Below are positions 30,501 through 39,878 of a stretch of DNA of 64,000 bases, in pieces. The notes under the pieces are model-generated. The model was given only the letters and a program-made list of their open reading frames with translations. It did no database searches and was not told the origin of the DNA. The DNA comes from Enterovibrio coralii (GTDB lineage Bacteria > Pseudomonadota > Gammaproteobacteria > Enterobacterales > Vibrionaceae), in NCBI RefSeq assembly GCF_001559595.1, contig NZ_LNTY01000034.1, positions 186,001 through 250,000 on the forward strand, given 5' to 3'. Position 1 is the stretch's first letter. Each line of letters begins with the position of its first letter. The translations under genes and the position numbers were made by a program.

Positions 30501-30602
30501 TTTGATAATTATATGCTTAAGGTGGATACCTCCAAAGAGGAAGTTGCCACCTGGAGTGATAGATTTACCCCAGTTCTAAAAGTTATGCTAGGAAAAGTAT
30601 AA
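27501..30602 (+). CDS. Three-module glycosyltransferase (GT-B / GT2 / GT-B)
   Basis: A 1033-residue protein with three catalytic-looking modules. Residues about 40-415 are GT-B (GT4-like): FRTQRPQHLAKEM, KIGYYGAVAEWFDLDLV, then IIPFK and PVKVYEYLAAGKPVVAT. Residues about 420-670 are GT2: VSIIVLTYNNLKLTIDCL, VDNQSTDDT, NFGFAGGNNIGL, LNNDTVV and the EDDDYCMRVK acceptor motif. Residues about 675-1033 repeat the GT-B fold: IAQRPHFFVKEA, FGYIGSIADWFDWDLV, IIPFK and DPVKYYEYLAAG. The two GT-B halves are clearly similar, suggesting internal duplication around a GT2 insert. It could build several linkages of the repeat. No frameshift is seen. Confidence 0.85.
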   Translation: MKARVKAIIKPLFFRLPVKVRARLIALYLKAFGSKFQQREVSITGNVLLLSALNSTGKSVLLFPVIDWNFRTQRPQHLAKEMSKLGCRVVYFTTQFSYSKVPGFKIVENPEENVIVVSLNLNVLGLNIYKDKLSFDNISFLSHSVAAVRGALGLGHTISVVNLPFWRELAEVLPANNIVYDCMDHHAGFENNDDKMLDEEIKLFKSSDLVITTATRLSEHVSKYVPNVIVRNGAEVDYFAKALNTKRDTQKRPKIGYYGAVAEWFDLDLVIEAADKLPEYDFEIIGNVTIDVSSAARLNNIKFLGECPYNKLTNYLTEFDVCIIPFKLIELTLCTNPVKVYEYLAAGKPVVATAMPEVVAINEMLHVASDKDEFVNKIKAAYGESENQELAFKRSRWAEGHSWANRGIQLLEEIDKLENKKVSIIVLTYNNLKLTIDCLNSIEKNTAYNNYEVIIVDNQSTDDTREYLSENYSNKENYTVILNDDNFGFAGGNNIGLEVATGDILVILNNDTVVSPFWLGAMVNALKENPDLGMVGPVTNNIGNESKINISYSNWSEMTEAALSYTTKNITKIYDIECLAFFCVAIRREVYEEIGGLCLDYGLGFFEDDDYCMRVKKLGWKLGCVESSFVHHHLSASFNKLANNRKQQLMNENKKKFEAKWGEWKPHTYVKGLTEVKLLYLSPVPWESIAQRPHFFVKEALKCGFDSILWVEPTPSRFPNVYDFRRLYGNKSTKSFDKPNNVSVIGASWIPVEPFGKIFDIVNAKSIRQISRQVEEFLDGDECVLVVGKPSRLAVQLNGEFVFSHTVMDVMDDFPAFFTGMSSNSIKNLNSALLKNTDMAIFSSSTLKDKYASNTKKHALILNACDSEFIFKCSKSKNASITKSKTFGYIGSIADWFDWDLVKDLAIQNSGDKVVIIGPLHGKKIPKLPSNVEIRKPISHDEVADMLKTFDYGIIPFKNNNLTHFVDPVKYYEYLAAGIEVISSRFGQMSERIDRNQVLSFDNYMLKVDTSKEEVATWSDRFTPVLKVMLGKV

Positions 30603-31394
30603 ATGAAAAGCTTGATAGAAAAATTAAAGGAAAAGAACTTTGATTCGTCTACTATTGATAATGAAGAACGCTTATCAGAACATAGAAGAATTCTCGAAAA
30701 TAAACCGTTAACTAAAGCAGTATTTAAAGAGTTTCATGATCAAATTGACTCTTTAGACAAAAAGTATCTCAGCGGTCAAGGTATTCGAGTTGAGCTTGGT
30801 GCAGGTGTTGCGGCAATGAAAAGCAGCTATCCTGATGTTCTTTCGTCAGATATCGTCCCTAGTGAAGAGCTAGACATGGTGATAGACGCAGGAGCTATGC
30901 CAATGACTGATTCAAGTGTTAGAACGGTTATTGGACAAAACTGTTTCCATCATTTTCCTGAGCCTCAGAAGTTTTTAGATGAGCTTGACCGAGTTTTGGA
31001 AGTTGGGGGAGGTGCGATACTTATTGAGCCTTATTATGGCCCGCTTTCTAAATTCCTCTATAAGCGACTTTTTGCTACAGAAGGTTTCGATATGGATTTT
31101 CCAAGTTGGAATACGCCGAGTTCTGGACCTATGAATGGAGCGAATCAGGCTCTGAGCTATATAGTGTTTAAGCGTGATTTTGAAAAGTTTTCACTTAACA
31201 ATCAGAATTTAGAGATCGTACACCAACGAGTGTGTAACAATTACTTGTCCTATATTCTATCTGGCGGTCTGAACTTTAAGCAACTATGGCCAGCCCGTTT
31301 GAAGTGGTTCCTAGATGTCATGCAAGTAATTTTGACACCGGTTAATCATTTATTTGGTGTTCATCATGTTATTGTAATTAGAAAGAAAAAATGA
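30603..31394 (+). CDS. Class I SAM-dependent methyltransferase
   Basis: A 263-residue protein with a methyltransferase-11-like core: IRVELGAGVAAMKS (motif I), SSDIVPSEELDMVIDAGAMP, the FHHFPEPQKFLDELDRVLEVGG segment and LIEPYYGP. It starts immediately after the stop of the large glycosyltransferase and overlaps the GtrA-like gene by four bases (ATGA). Its target is unknown. Location beside GtrA/SDR/GMC genes suggests a sugar or lipid-linked sugar. Confidence 0.82.
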   Translation: MKSLIEKLKEKNFDSSTIDNEERLSEHRRILENKPLTKAVFKEFHDQIDSLDKKYLSGQGIRVELGAGVAAMKSSYPDVLSSDIVPSEELDMVIDAGAMPMTDSSVRTVIGQNCFHHFPEPQKFLDELDRVLEVGGGAILIEPYYGPLSKFLYKRLFATEGFDMDFPSWNTPSSGPMNGANQALSYIVFKRDFEKFSLNNQNLEIVHQRVCNNYLSYILSGGLNFKQLWPARLKWFLDVMQVILTPVNHLFGVHHVIVIRKKK

Positions 31395-31765
31395 AAACAA
31401 TTTCTCTTTATATATTGTTTCAACTGGTTTCATACTCCTTAGAGTTCTCTTCTTTCTACTTGTTGGCATTTGTTTTTAGTGTCGATGTTATTTATTCTAA
31501 TATACTATCGAAGGTTTTATCAGCAACAACAGCATTTTTCTGTCACAAGTACTTTACGTTTAAAGTCTCAGACAGTGGAAATACAGTGGGTGAGGCAGGC
31601 AGATATATAGTGGCAATCATTATTAACATGGTGGTGTCATCATCTTTACTGTATATACTGGTTGGTTCCCTGCCGGAATATGTTGGAATTTCAAAGTTAT
31701 TTTCTGATGTTTTTGCAGTGATATTAAGCTTTATCATTGTCAAAAAGTTCGTATACAGGGCGTAG
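31391..31765 (+). CDS. GtrA family membrane protein (putative lipid-linked sugar flippase)
   Basis: A 124-residue protein with four hydrophobic segments, starting TISLYILFQLVSYSLEF and containing the KVLSATTAFFCHKYFTF stretch between helices 2 and 3, typical of GtrA (PF04138). GtrA proteins are thought to flip polyprenyl-phosphate sugars. The family includes mycobacterial Rv3789 beside dprE1/dprE2. It overlaps the preceding methyltransferase gene by ATGA, and the SDR gene starts five bases after its stop. Confidence 0.85.
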   Translation: MKTISLYILFQLVSYSLEFSSFYLLAFVFSVDVIYSNILSKVLSATTAFFCHKYFTFKVSDSGNTVGEAGRYIVAIIINMVVSSSLLYILVGSLPEYVGISKLFSDVFAVILSFIIVKKFVYRA

Positions 31766-31769
31766 AGAA

Positions 31770-33019
31770 ATGAACGTATTAATAACGGGTTCTAGCGGTT
31801 ATCTTGGTAAGGAACTATCTAGCTTTCTTGAGAGTAACGGGTTTGGCGTTGTTAGATGCAGTAGACGCAAAAAAAAATCGTCAGAGTTGTTCTATTCGAT
31901 TGAAGACTACAAAAGTTTTCAAGTACCTAAAGACATCGATGCAGTTATCCATCTGGCTGCATTAACGCAAGCGAAATGTACCGGTAAAATAAATGATATT
32001 GAAGTCGCTGCTGCAGTTGATTTATGCGAGAAATCAGTTGCGCAAGGTTGCAAATTTATATTCATTTCTAGTTTGTCGGCACAAGACTGCTCTCTAACTA
32101 CTTACGGAAAAACAAAGTTTGAAATTGAGTGTAGATTAATAGATAAACCAAATGTATTTGTAGTAAGACCTGGGTTAATATATGGCGGAAAACCTTCAGG
32201 TTTGTATGGAAGTATAGTTAACTTGGCGAAAAAGTTACCAATCATTCCTGTTTTTAAGCCGGAACCAATCATACAGATAGCCATATATTGCATGTATGTG
32301 GTGGTATTAAAAAAATTTGCCAACATTCTGGAAATGAATTTAGTGATGTTAACCTAATATCTAAATCCATGGCGTTCTCCAGTTTTCTGGAATCTATATC
32401 GATAAAGTTGATTAAGAAAGAATTCCGCTTCATTCGAATTCCTTCACCAGTAACGAAATTGCTATCAAAAGTGTTAACAGTTACCAAGCTTAACCCTTTT
32501 GGTATTAACAATTACTTATCATTGAGTTTGGGATACAAGTTGTTTGAACCTACTCCGGGGTTCACTATTATCGATTGTAAGTGTGAGCATGTGTTTCATG
32601 GGTATCACCGCAAGTATAATATTCTTGAAGCAAGAGCCTTACTGCAATACATACTGAGAGTGAAACCATCACTTAACAATGTAAAACGGTATGTTCGAGC
32701 AATAGACGTATTAAAAAACGGGCAACCTCTACATTTGAATCTACAATGTTTATATTCACCATATAAGATAGGTCAGCATGACAACTTAATATTTAAGGAC
32801 CAAGATTTACGCGACCGTTTGAATATTGCAATGACGACAGTCGAGTGTTCACCTCAAGGCTTCAATATCTTTGTAAACTCAAAGCATAACTCAATATGGC
32901 TATCTACAACAAAAGCCATCTCCAGCCTTTCTTTTGAAATTTATGTAATTATCTCCTCAGTACTTAAAAAGTTTGTATTTAAGAGTAAGCTTTACCGGAG
33001 CAAAGATTATGCAGTTTGA
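31770..33019 (+). CDS. NAD-dependent epimerase/dehydratase-like SDR with unusual C-terminal extension (frameshifted)
   Basis: N-terminal extended SDR: MNVLITGSSGYLGKELSSFL, DAVIHLAALTQAKC, FIFISSLSAQ, the TYGKTKFEIE Tyr-x3-Lys pair and VVRPGLIYGG. The frame breaks near 32282. Restoring one C (GCCC for GCC) gives IQIAHILHVCGGIKKI and continues to the stop at 33017-33019, about 416 residues. The last 140 residues or so (from FTIIDCKCEHVF) match no domain I recognise. The gene overlaps the GMC oxidoreductase start by 11 bases. In this setting it may act with the flavoenzyme on one sugar, by oxidation and reduction. Confidence 0.75.
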
Positions 33020-34586
33020 TGTGATTGTAATTGGTTCTGGACCGGCCGGTACTTCGGCTGCATTGCCACTAGTTAGAAGTGGGAAAAAAGTTCTTATGTT
33101 AGATTGGGGTAATAAAAGCGACAACTCTGTGCCCTCCCAATCTCATTATGATTCTAGAGAAAGTGATGATAAGCAATCAAATTGGATGATTGGGAAAGAT
33201 CTATTTTCTTTAAAAAATAACTCTTCGGTATCTCCAAAGTTAAGAATACCAACATTAGAATATGTATTTAGAGATTTTGAAAAAAGTTTTTCCGTAGATA
33301 GCGACAACTTTTTCTACACAGGCTCTATGGCTACTGGTGGTCTATCTAACGCATGGGGTGCGGGTGTCGCTGCTCTATCTCCTGCAAATTTGATCAAAGA
33401 ATATGGCTCAGCTTATAGAGAGATGCTCACCTCGTACGCAAATGTTTCTCCTAGGTTAGGCATTAGTGGAAGTAACGCAGATAAGTTGTCAACGTATTTT
33501 AACGTCGATAGATGGGCTGACAAGGGTGTCGATCTTGATGATCTACCAAAGTATATCTTAGAGGAATATGATAACAAATCGGAAAGCTCTGATGTGGTTT
33601 TAGGTCGCGCTCGAATTGCTGTTTTGAGTAAGCCTAAAGATGAAAGAAAAAAATGTGATAGCTTAGGAAACTGTCTTTGGGGCTGCAAGAACGAATCGAT
33701 ATACTCTGCGAAATACGAAATGCGCTCGCTTATGAAGAGCAGCAATTTTAAAGTGATAAACGGAGTTGCTGTCACCAATATAAAATCCAATGAGAATAGG
33801 GTTTACGTTAGCGGTTTTGATCAAAACGGCGGTGAAATTACTTTCGATGCTCATTCGGTATTTTTAGGGGCCGGTACGCTATCAACGTCTAAGATATTAG
33901 TTAAATCCTTAGCAATTCGTAATAGTGAACTTAGAATACAAAGTTGTCCTACTGCTGCATTTCTTCTTTTTGTTCCTAGATTCTTTGGCAGAAAAGTGAG
34001 TAAATCAGAGTTTGGTTTAGGGCAAGTCTCGTTTAAGGTAAAACTCACTAAGAAACTTGATGGGTTTGGGTCCTTTTTTGGTACGCAGGGTTTACCTCTC
34101 TATGAGTTTGTAAGGCATCTACCTATTGGTATTTCCTCTGGTGCTAGATTTTTGAGTAGTATTATAAATTCATGTATGGTTGGTAATCTATTTCTTCCTG
34201 GCACACTTTCAACGTCGAAAATGATCGTTGATGAGAGAGGTGAGATTTCGTTGTCGGGAAGCTATGATGACTCTTATAGAAAGTTAGGCTCTAATGCAAA
34301 AACTAAGCTAGTCAAGCAATTTGCCAGAATGAAGTGTTTTATGGTGCCTTTCAGCTTTAAGTTTACAGAGCCAGGCGCGTGTATACATTATGCATCTACA
34401 TTTCCAATATCTGACTCAAATGAAATTGGCACTTGTAGAAAATCTGGCGAAGTCGTTGGATTAAAGAATGTATATGTAGTTGACGGGGCTTCTTTACCAA
34501 GTTTGTCCGAGAAATCACATACCCTAACCATAATGGCTAACTCGGACAGAATTGCTCGGAATTACATATCTAGAGCACATAAGTAG
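33009..34586 (+). CDS. GMC family FAD-dependent oxidoreductase
   Basis: A 525-residue flavoprotein starting at ATG 33009 with the FAD-binding motif FDVIVIGSGPAGTSAALPLV. It then has the ATGGLSNAWGAG segment that often contacts flavin, a cysteine-rich CDSLGNCLWGCKNES stretch like cholesterol-oxidase-type GMC enzymes, and the GMC C-terminal NVYVVDGASLPSLSEKSHT followed by the helix LTIMANSDRIARNYI. The usual catalytic His of the GMC C-terminus appears to be in that SEKSHT loop. It overlaps the SDR gene, so the two are probably coupled. The substrate is unknown. Confidence 0.85.
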   Translation: MQFDVIVIGSGPAGTSAALPLVRSGKKVLMLDWGNKSDNSVPSQSHYDSRESDDKQSNWMIGKDLFSLKNNSSVSPKLRIPTLEYVFRDFEKSFSVDSDNFFYTGSMATGGLSNAWGAGVAALSPANLIKEYGSAYREMLTSYANVSPRLGISGSNADKLSTYFNVDRWADKGVDLDDLPKYILEEYDNKSESSDVVLGRARIAVLSKPKDERKKCDSLGNCLWGCKNESIYSAKYEMRSLMKSSNFKVINGVAVTNIKSNENRVYVSGFDQNGGEITFDAHSVFLGAGTLSTSKILVKSLAIRNSELRIQSCPTAAFLLFVPRFFGRKVSKSEFGLGQVSFKVKLTKKLDGFGSFFGTQGLPLYEFVRHLPIGISSGARFLSSIINSCMVGNLFLPGTLSTSKMIVDERGEISLSGSYDDSYRKLGSNAKTKLVKQFARMKCFMVPFSFKFTEPGACIHYASTFPISDSNEIGTCRKSGEVVGLKNVYVVDGASLPSLSEKSHTLTIMANSDRIARNYISRAHK

Positions 34587-34652
34587 CCATGAACGGATAC
34601 GACTATCCTTACTGAATTAAATTTTTTCAGACTTAAATGTTTAAGGGCGGAA

Positions 34653-36970
34653 ATGGACAACATACTAACAATACCAATCTTTATATGTGTACTTGGGTTG
34701 TTTTTTTATTGGGCATCTTTTAGATATAAAACTAATAACTGTTTAATGGCCTTTTTGGTTGTTTGTTATTTTTTAGTCTTGGGAGGAGATGTCCTAACAT
34801 TATCAATGATCTTCATTGGTACTTACTCCATCGGTTTTTGGCTAAACTACTTTTTGGCAAAACAAGAGGATTTTGGCCCCTTAAACCTAGTTTCAGGTTT
34901 TGTTGCTTTATACATTCCCGTTTTCTTTATTTCGGTCATTAGTTCCTACCCGGGAATATTGGGCCGGTTGCCAGTATCACTGAAAGCCAGTTTATTAGAT
35001 ACAAAACTTCTTTCTGTTCTTATCATCATTATTGCATTGGTTTGCTTTGTTAGCCTAATAGTTAAGAAGGTAGAGCCTTTAAAGGCACGAGTTCACGACA
35101 CACTAGCTCAATTCGAAGATGCTAACGCGTTGACTTTTATCCCACTTTTATTTGTGGTTTCTATTACATCATATGTTGCAATGCCTACTATAGGCTATGA
35201 TGACTTAGCCATACATTCCTATATACAGAATCAAGTTGTAGCTGGTAAATTTCCTATTTTTGACGTTAGTGTTAACGTTTGGTCTTATGCTCAATGGGTT
35301 TCTAATGTTTATTATGGTTTGGCGGGTATATATTCTAACGTTGAAGGGAGAAGTGTTTTAAATTTGTTTATGGCATTGTCAATTGTAACAATGTTGATTA
35401 AGCTATTCCGAAGACATTTTTCAACCAACATTTCCTTATTGTTTGTAGTTTTCGCTTCTTCGACTCCTTTATTTATACTCAGCTTAACCAACAGTCAGAG
35501 TGAGTTGATATCTACTTTTCTCCTCGTTTCAATACTTTATTGTTACATTAATTACAATCAAAATACGCTTGTTAAAGCATTGCTGATTTTTGCGTTTTCT
35601 GTGGCTATAAAACCAAGCAACGCAATAGTTTTCGGGCTTCCTTTCGTTATGTTTTTAGCGAAGGAGTACGAATTGCACAAGCTTACTTTGTTTAAGAGTG
35701 TACGCTTCTATTTTTCACTGTTGGTTTCGCTATTTATATTTTCTTCTGTATATATTTTTGCGTTCGTAAAAACAGGAAATCCAGTTTATCCATTGTTTAA
35801 TGGCATTTTCCATGCACCTGGTTTTCCAAATGTTAATTTCTTTAATTCAGTATATTCCGGCAACTTCAATGTCAACGCGTTTTTAGGATTGATCTTCAAT
35901 ACATCAAAGTATATGGAGTCGAATGATGGAGTTGCAGGTTTCCAGCTACTATTACTTCCTTTGGTCCTTTTGGTTTCACCATTTCTATACAAGAGAGCTA
36001 ATAAGGAGGTTCTGTTCCTTTATGCGATCATCATCTCAGCAATAGGGATGTTCTACTCACAGCAGTATGCAAGATATGTCGGTCCTAGCATATTTGTGGC
36101 AACTGTCGTTTCATGTTTGCTGCTTTCCAAGATCCAAACCTTAAGCAAAAAAGTATTAATCTCAATATTGCAATTTTTATCATTGCCAATTTTTCTCACC
36201 TAAATCGTGTTATTTGGTACTTTTCCGGTTGGAGTCCTGATTTAGTATTAATGCCGGAGAAGAGAGAAAAGTTTGTTATTAATAACGAGCCTATATTGCA
36301 AGTTAATGATTATTTGAATTCACTTAAGGGTACAGTGACGGTCGTATATCCGCCACAGAAACCATTTGCGTCTAACCTTAAAGGTAATTACGTGTACTTA
36401 AATTGGTATAATACTAAAGGTTCTGATGCATTTAGTTTGGGAGAGGATGAGTTATTTAAGTATATCCTTTCTAAGAATTCTACACATATCATTACATTTT
36501 CCGGTGTAGACGACGCTCTTTCTCGTGTGGCTAAGAATCATGGGGAATTAATATATCAAAATGTACTCTACGATGTTTATGAAATAAAGAAGAAACCTGT
36601 GAATATTGAACCGAAAGTGAGTTTTTTCGGTGATGTTCCTGTGAATAAAAACGGCTCTTTTTCTGTTAGTTCAAATAACTTTGCACTATATGAGTATCCT
36701 CAAATTGAAGGTTCGCGAAAATTCAATTTGGAATTCGTATACTCTTGCGCGGAAGGAGGAGTTTGGAAAGATTATGTTGAGTTTGATAGGTACACCAACT
36801 TTACAAATATGATTAGAACAAATGTTTGTAAAACCCCTGGGGTAAAACAAAAGCATAGTCTTGTTGTTGAGGCTCCTTTTGCCACAAAAAATATAAGAAT
36901 CTTTGTACAACCTATGAGTGGTGTATATACCGTTTATTCAGTCGCCCTTAGTGAGTTAAGAAATGATTGA
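34653..36970 (+). CDS. Large multi-spanning membrane protein, GT-C-like (frameshifted)
   Basis: The first 500 residues form at least ten hydrophobic helices. A loop, VAMPTIGYDDLAIHSYIQNQ, follows an early helix and places an acidic pair where GT-C transferases have their catalytic acid. The frame breaks in an A-run at 36147-36152. One extra A gives LSKKSINLNIAIFIIANFSH and continues into a soluble C-terminal domain of about 250 residues (VTVVYPPQKPFAS to YSVALSEL). The total is about 772 residues. The product was not recognised as a named family. Its place between the GMC oxidoreductase and a GtrB-like gene suggests transfer of a lipid-linked sugar in the periplasm. Confidence 0.65.
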
Positions 36971-37931
36971 CGATAAAAAAATAGGCGTGGTAGTGCCATG
37001 CTACCGAGTTGTTAAGCAGATTGATAAGGTGCTTGAACGAATTCCGGGAGATGTGGATGTAATCTATATTGTTGATGATTGCTGTGATCAGGGAACTGGT
37101 GAATACGTATCAAACAATATCTCCGATCCTCGTGTGAAAGTGATTTTTCATGAACAAAACCAAGGAGTTGGAGGTGCTGTAATTTCGGGTTATCGCCAAG
37201 CCGTGTTAGATGGATTAGATATTGTCGTTAAAATTGACGGTGATAATCAAATGGACCCCACTCTGATACCAAAGTTTGTAAAGCCAATTGCTTCTGGTAA
37301 TGCTGACTATACAAAAGGTAATCGCTTTTTCAATTTTTCAGACTCTGCAAGTATGCCTAAAGTCCGCTTGATGGGTAATATTGGTTTGTCCTTTCTTACA
37401 AAGGCGTCTAGTGGTTATTGGAAGAACTTCGACCCTACTAACGGCTATACTGCTGTTTCCGTTACAGTGCTGAAAATTCTCCCTCTAGATAAAGTTAACA
37501 AACGTTACTTTTTTGAAAGTGATATTCTGTTCAGGTTATCATTGGCTAATGCAAAAGTTGTAGACGTTCCAATGAGAGCCGTCTATGAAGATGAGGAATC
37601 CAATCTCCATATAAGGAAGGTGTTTTTCCCGTTTTTGAAAGGAAACTTAAAAAATCTTTACAAACGTATAATCTACAAATATTTCTTACAAGACTTCAAT
37701 ATCGCTTCTTTAGAACTGTGCTTTGGCATCATATTTATGCTTTTCGGGTTTGTTTTCGGGGGCGTAAATTGGTTCAATAATGCGATTGCAGGTATAGAAA
37801 CCCCTGTCGGTACGGTAATAATTTCTGCCCTTGGCATCATTGTAGGATTTCAGCTTTTTCTTTCATTTCTCTCATATGACATTTCTAATTATCCAAGTAA
37901 AGCTGTTTCGCCAAACTTAGATAATGACTGA
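36963..37931 (+). CDS. GtrB/DPM1-type glycosyltransferase (GT2)
   Basis: A 322-residue protein: KIGVVVPCYRVVKQIDKVLE, YIVDDCCDQGTGE, VGGAVISGYRQAV and the metal-binding VKIDGDNQMDP, then two C-terminal membrane helices (LELCFGIIFMLFGFVFG; VGTVIISALGIIVGFQLFL). This is the layout of polyprenyl-phosphate sugar synthases. The start overlaps the stop of the membrane protein by eight bases. It completes the GtrA / SDR / GMC / GT-C-like / GtrB-like set. Confidence 0.85.
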   Translation: MIDDKKIGVVVPCYRVVKQIDKVLERIPGDVDVIYIVDDCCDQGTGEYVSNNISDPRVKVIFHEQNQGVGGAVISGYRQAVLDGLDIVVKIDGDNQMDPTLIPKFVKPIASGNADYTKGNRFFNFSDSASMPKVRLMGNIGLSFLTKASSGYWKNFDPTNGYTAVSVTVLKILPLDKVNKRYFFESDILFRLSLANAKVVDVPMRAVYEDEESNLHIRKVFFPFLKGNLKNLYKRIIYKYFLQDFNIASLELCFGIIFMLFGFVFGGVNWFNNAIAGIETPVGTVIISALGIIVGFQLFLSFLSYDISNYPSKAVSPNLDND

Positions 37932-37961
37932 GCTTCACTCAACGTTAATTGGTAGTTTTTT

Positions 37962-39089
37962 ATGATAAAAGTACTTTCGGTATTCGGAACTAGGCCTGAA
38001 GCAATCAAAATGGCTCCCGTAGTGGAAGCGATTAAAAATGACGCTAGGTTTGAAGGGAAGGTATGTGTTACTGGCCAACATAGACAGATGTTAGATCAAG
38101 TTCTGGAACTCTTTGAGATCTCACCAGATTATGACCTAAATATTATGAAGCCTGGTCAGGATCTCACAGATGTGACTACTGCCATTCTTGTGGGGTTACG
38201 TGAAGTATTGGCAGAGTTCAAACCTGACTATGTTCTTGTGCATGGTGATACGGCTACAACTCTGTCAACGACGCTTGCTGCATATTACCAGCAAGTTAAG
38301 GTGGGACACGTCGAAGCAGGACTTCGTACAAACAACATATATTCGCCGTGGCCTGAAGAAGGCAATAGAAAGGTGGCTGGTTGTTTAGCTAACCTCCATT
38401 TTGCGCCAACGGGAACCTCTCAAGACAACTTGCTTAGTGAGAACGTAAACGCAGATGATATCATCGTGACAGGTAACACCGTCATTGATGCATTGTTGAT
38501 GGTTAAAGAAAAGCTAAAAACTAACCATAACCTAGGTAGCGCACTTGATAGCCAATTTAGCTTCTTGAAAGAGGATAGCAAGGTCGTTCTTATTACTGGC
38601 CATCGACGCGAAAGTTTTGGCGGCGGATTTGAGCGTATTTGCGAATCTATCTCGATTCTCTCTACCAAATACCCTGACGTTGATTTTGTCTATCCAGTGC
38701 ATCTAAATCCTAATGTTAGAGAGCCTGTAAATCGTTATTTATCTGGGAAATCTAATGTTCATTTGATTGAGCCGTTGGACTACCTTCCATTCGTATACTT
38801 GATGAACCGCTCAGATATCATTCTTACTGACTCTGGTGGTATTCAAGAAGAGGCTCCTTCTTTAGGTAAGCCTGTGCTTGTTATGCGAAATACCACAGAA
38901 AGACCTGAGGCCGTCGAAGCCGGAACTGTGAAGTTAGTAGGTACTGATGTCGAACTGATAGTCGACCAGGTATCTACGCTACTTACAGACGACGATGCTT
39001 ACACAAAAATGAGCTTTGCGCATAACCCGTATGGTGACGGGAATGCATCGAGACGAATAGCTGATGCGATTGTGCTTAAATGTAACTAA
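37962..39089 (+). CDS. wecB: UDP-N-acetylglucosamine 2-epimerase (non-hydrolysing)
   Basis: WecB interconverts UDP-GlcNAc and UDP-ManNAc. The 375-residue protein has [18 protein letters not shown] at the N-terminus, [61 protein letters not shown] and the late [21 protein letters not shown] and [10 protein letters not shown]. It is the last gene of the rightward operon and ends at a strong terminator. No wecC follows, so ManNAc itself or a derivative from elsewhere may be the product used. Confidence 0.95.
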   Translation: MIKVLSVFGTRPEAIKMAPVVEAIKNDARFEGKVCVTGQHRQMLDQVLELFEISPDYDLNIMKPGQDLTDVTTAILVGLREVLAEFKPDYVLVHGDTATTLSTTLAAYYQQVKVGHVEAGLRTNNIYSPWPEEGNRKVAGCLANLHFAPTGTSQDNLLSENVNADDIIVTGNTVIDALLMVKEKLKTNHNLGSALDSQFSFLKEDSKVVLITGHRRESFGGGFERICESISILSTKYPDVDFVYPVHLNPNVREPVNRYLSGKSNVHLIEPLDYLPFVYLMNRSDIILTDSGGIQEEAPSLGKPVLVMRNTTERPEAVEAGTVKLVGTDVELIVDQVSTLLTDDDAYTKMSFAHNPYGDGNASRRIADAIVLKCN

Positions 39090-39119
39090 AAAAAGGCATG
39101 CTTAGCATGCCTTTTTTTT
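39087..39119. terminator. Bidirectional terminator between wecB and the WbbL-like gene
   Basis: AAAGGCATGC pairs with GCATGCCTTT around a short loop, with A residues before and eight T residues after, so it serves both convergent transcripts and ends the ops-controlled operon. Confidence 0.92.
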
Positions 39120-39125
39120 CAATAC

Positions 39126-39878
39126 TTATCCTATAAATTTTAAATGGTATCTAAGAGAGCTTTTCACATACCAAATGAAATGCTTGGAAAACAACTTTCT
39201 GTTCTGGTGTGATGCAAAGTGTACCGCTTTAACACTAGGGAAGTAGCTTACTTTTAGCCCCATCTTGTTCGCTCTTGTGCACAAATCGGCATCTTCAAAG
39301 TACATGAAGTAGCGATCATCAAACCCACCCAATTGCTCATAAGATGCAGATTTTACCAACAAAAATGAACCTGCAGCCCAATCTATTTCAATCGGCTCTT
39401 TGATTTCGTCCTTGTTATATACATCCGTTCTTTTGATACCAAATAGAGACTTCACTGGGGCAAGAAGTTTAGGGTAGTAGCGAATAGAGATATCGTAGCT
39501 AGAGAAGTCACTATCTCTAAACAGATTAATGGCTGAAATATCTGAGTTGCGCTCGACTGCCAGTGTAAGTAGTTGCCTTACGCTTGCGACTGAAATGGCC
39601 ACATCTGGATTAAGAACCAAGAAATAGTCTTCAGCCACCATTTCCAGAGTTTCCTGGCAATACTTAAAAACCGCATTGTTGTTCGATGCGAATCCGAGAG
39701 GTTTCTCTCCACAAACTAAGTGAATTCCAGCATCATCGGCATATTTCTGCAGTGCTGTTGACGGTGTTGTGTTCGAACGAATCACAACGTTATAGCTAGT
39801 TGCGAGGTTAGCGAGCGTATCGTTAGCGGTGATCAAGCTGTCATGACCGTGATTGATTACAGAGACAAACAGTTTCAT
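39126..39878 (-). CDS. WbbL-like GT2 glycosyltransferase (possible rhamnosyltransferase)
   Basis: A 250-residue GT2 protein: a short N-terminus, NPLGF-type segment KPLGFASNNNAVF, the metal motif in FLVLNPDVAISV, then IDWAAGSFLLVKSASYEQLGG and the acceptor motif FMYFEDADLCTRANKMG. These features fit WbbL-like rhamnosyltransferases that act early on lipid-linked GlcNAc-type primers. Rhamnose donor genes are present in this locus. The start is four bases inside the end of the WbpM-like gene, so the two leftward genes are coupled. Confidence 0.75.
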   Translation of the reverse strand: MKLFVSVINHGHDSLITANDTLANLATSYNVVIRSNTTPSTALQKYADDAGIHLVCGEKPLGFASNNNAVFKYCQETLEMVAEDYFLVLNPDVAISVASVRQLLTLAVERNSDISAINLFRDSDFSSYDISIRYYPKLLAPVKSLFGIKRTDVYNKDEIKEPIEIDWAAGSFLLVKSASYEQLGGFDDRYFMYFEDADLCTRANKMGLKVSYFPSVKAVHFASHQNRKLFSKHFIWYVKSSLRYHLKFIG

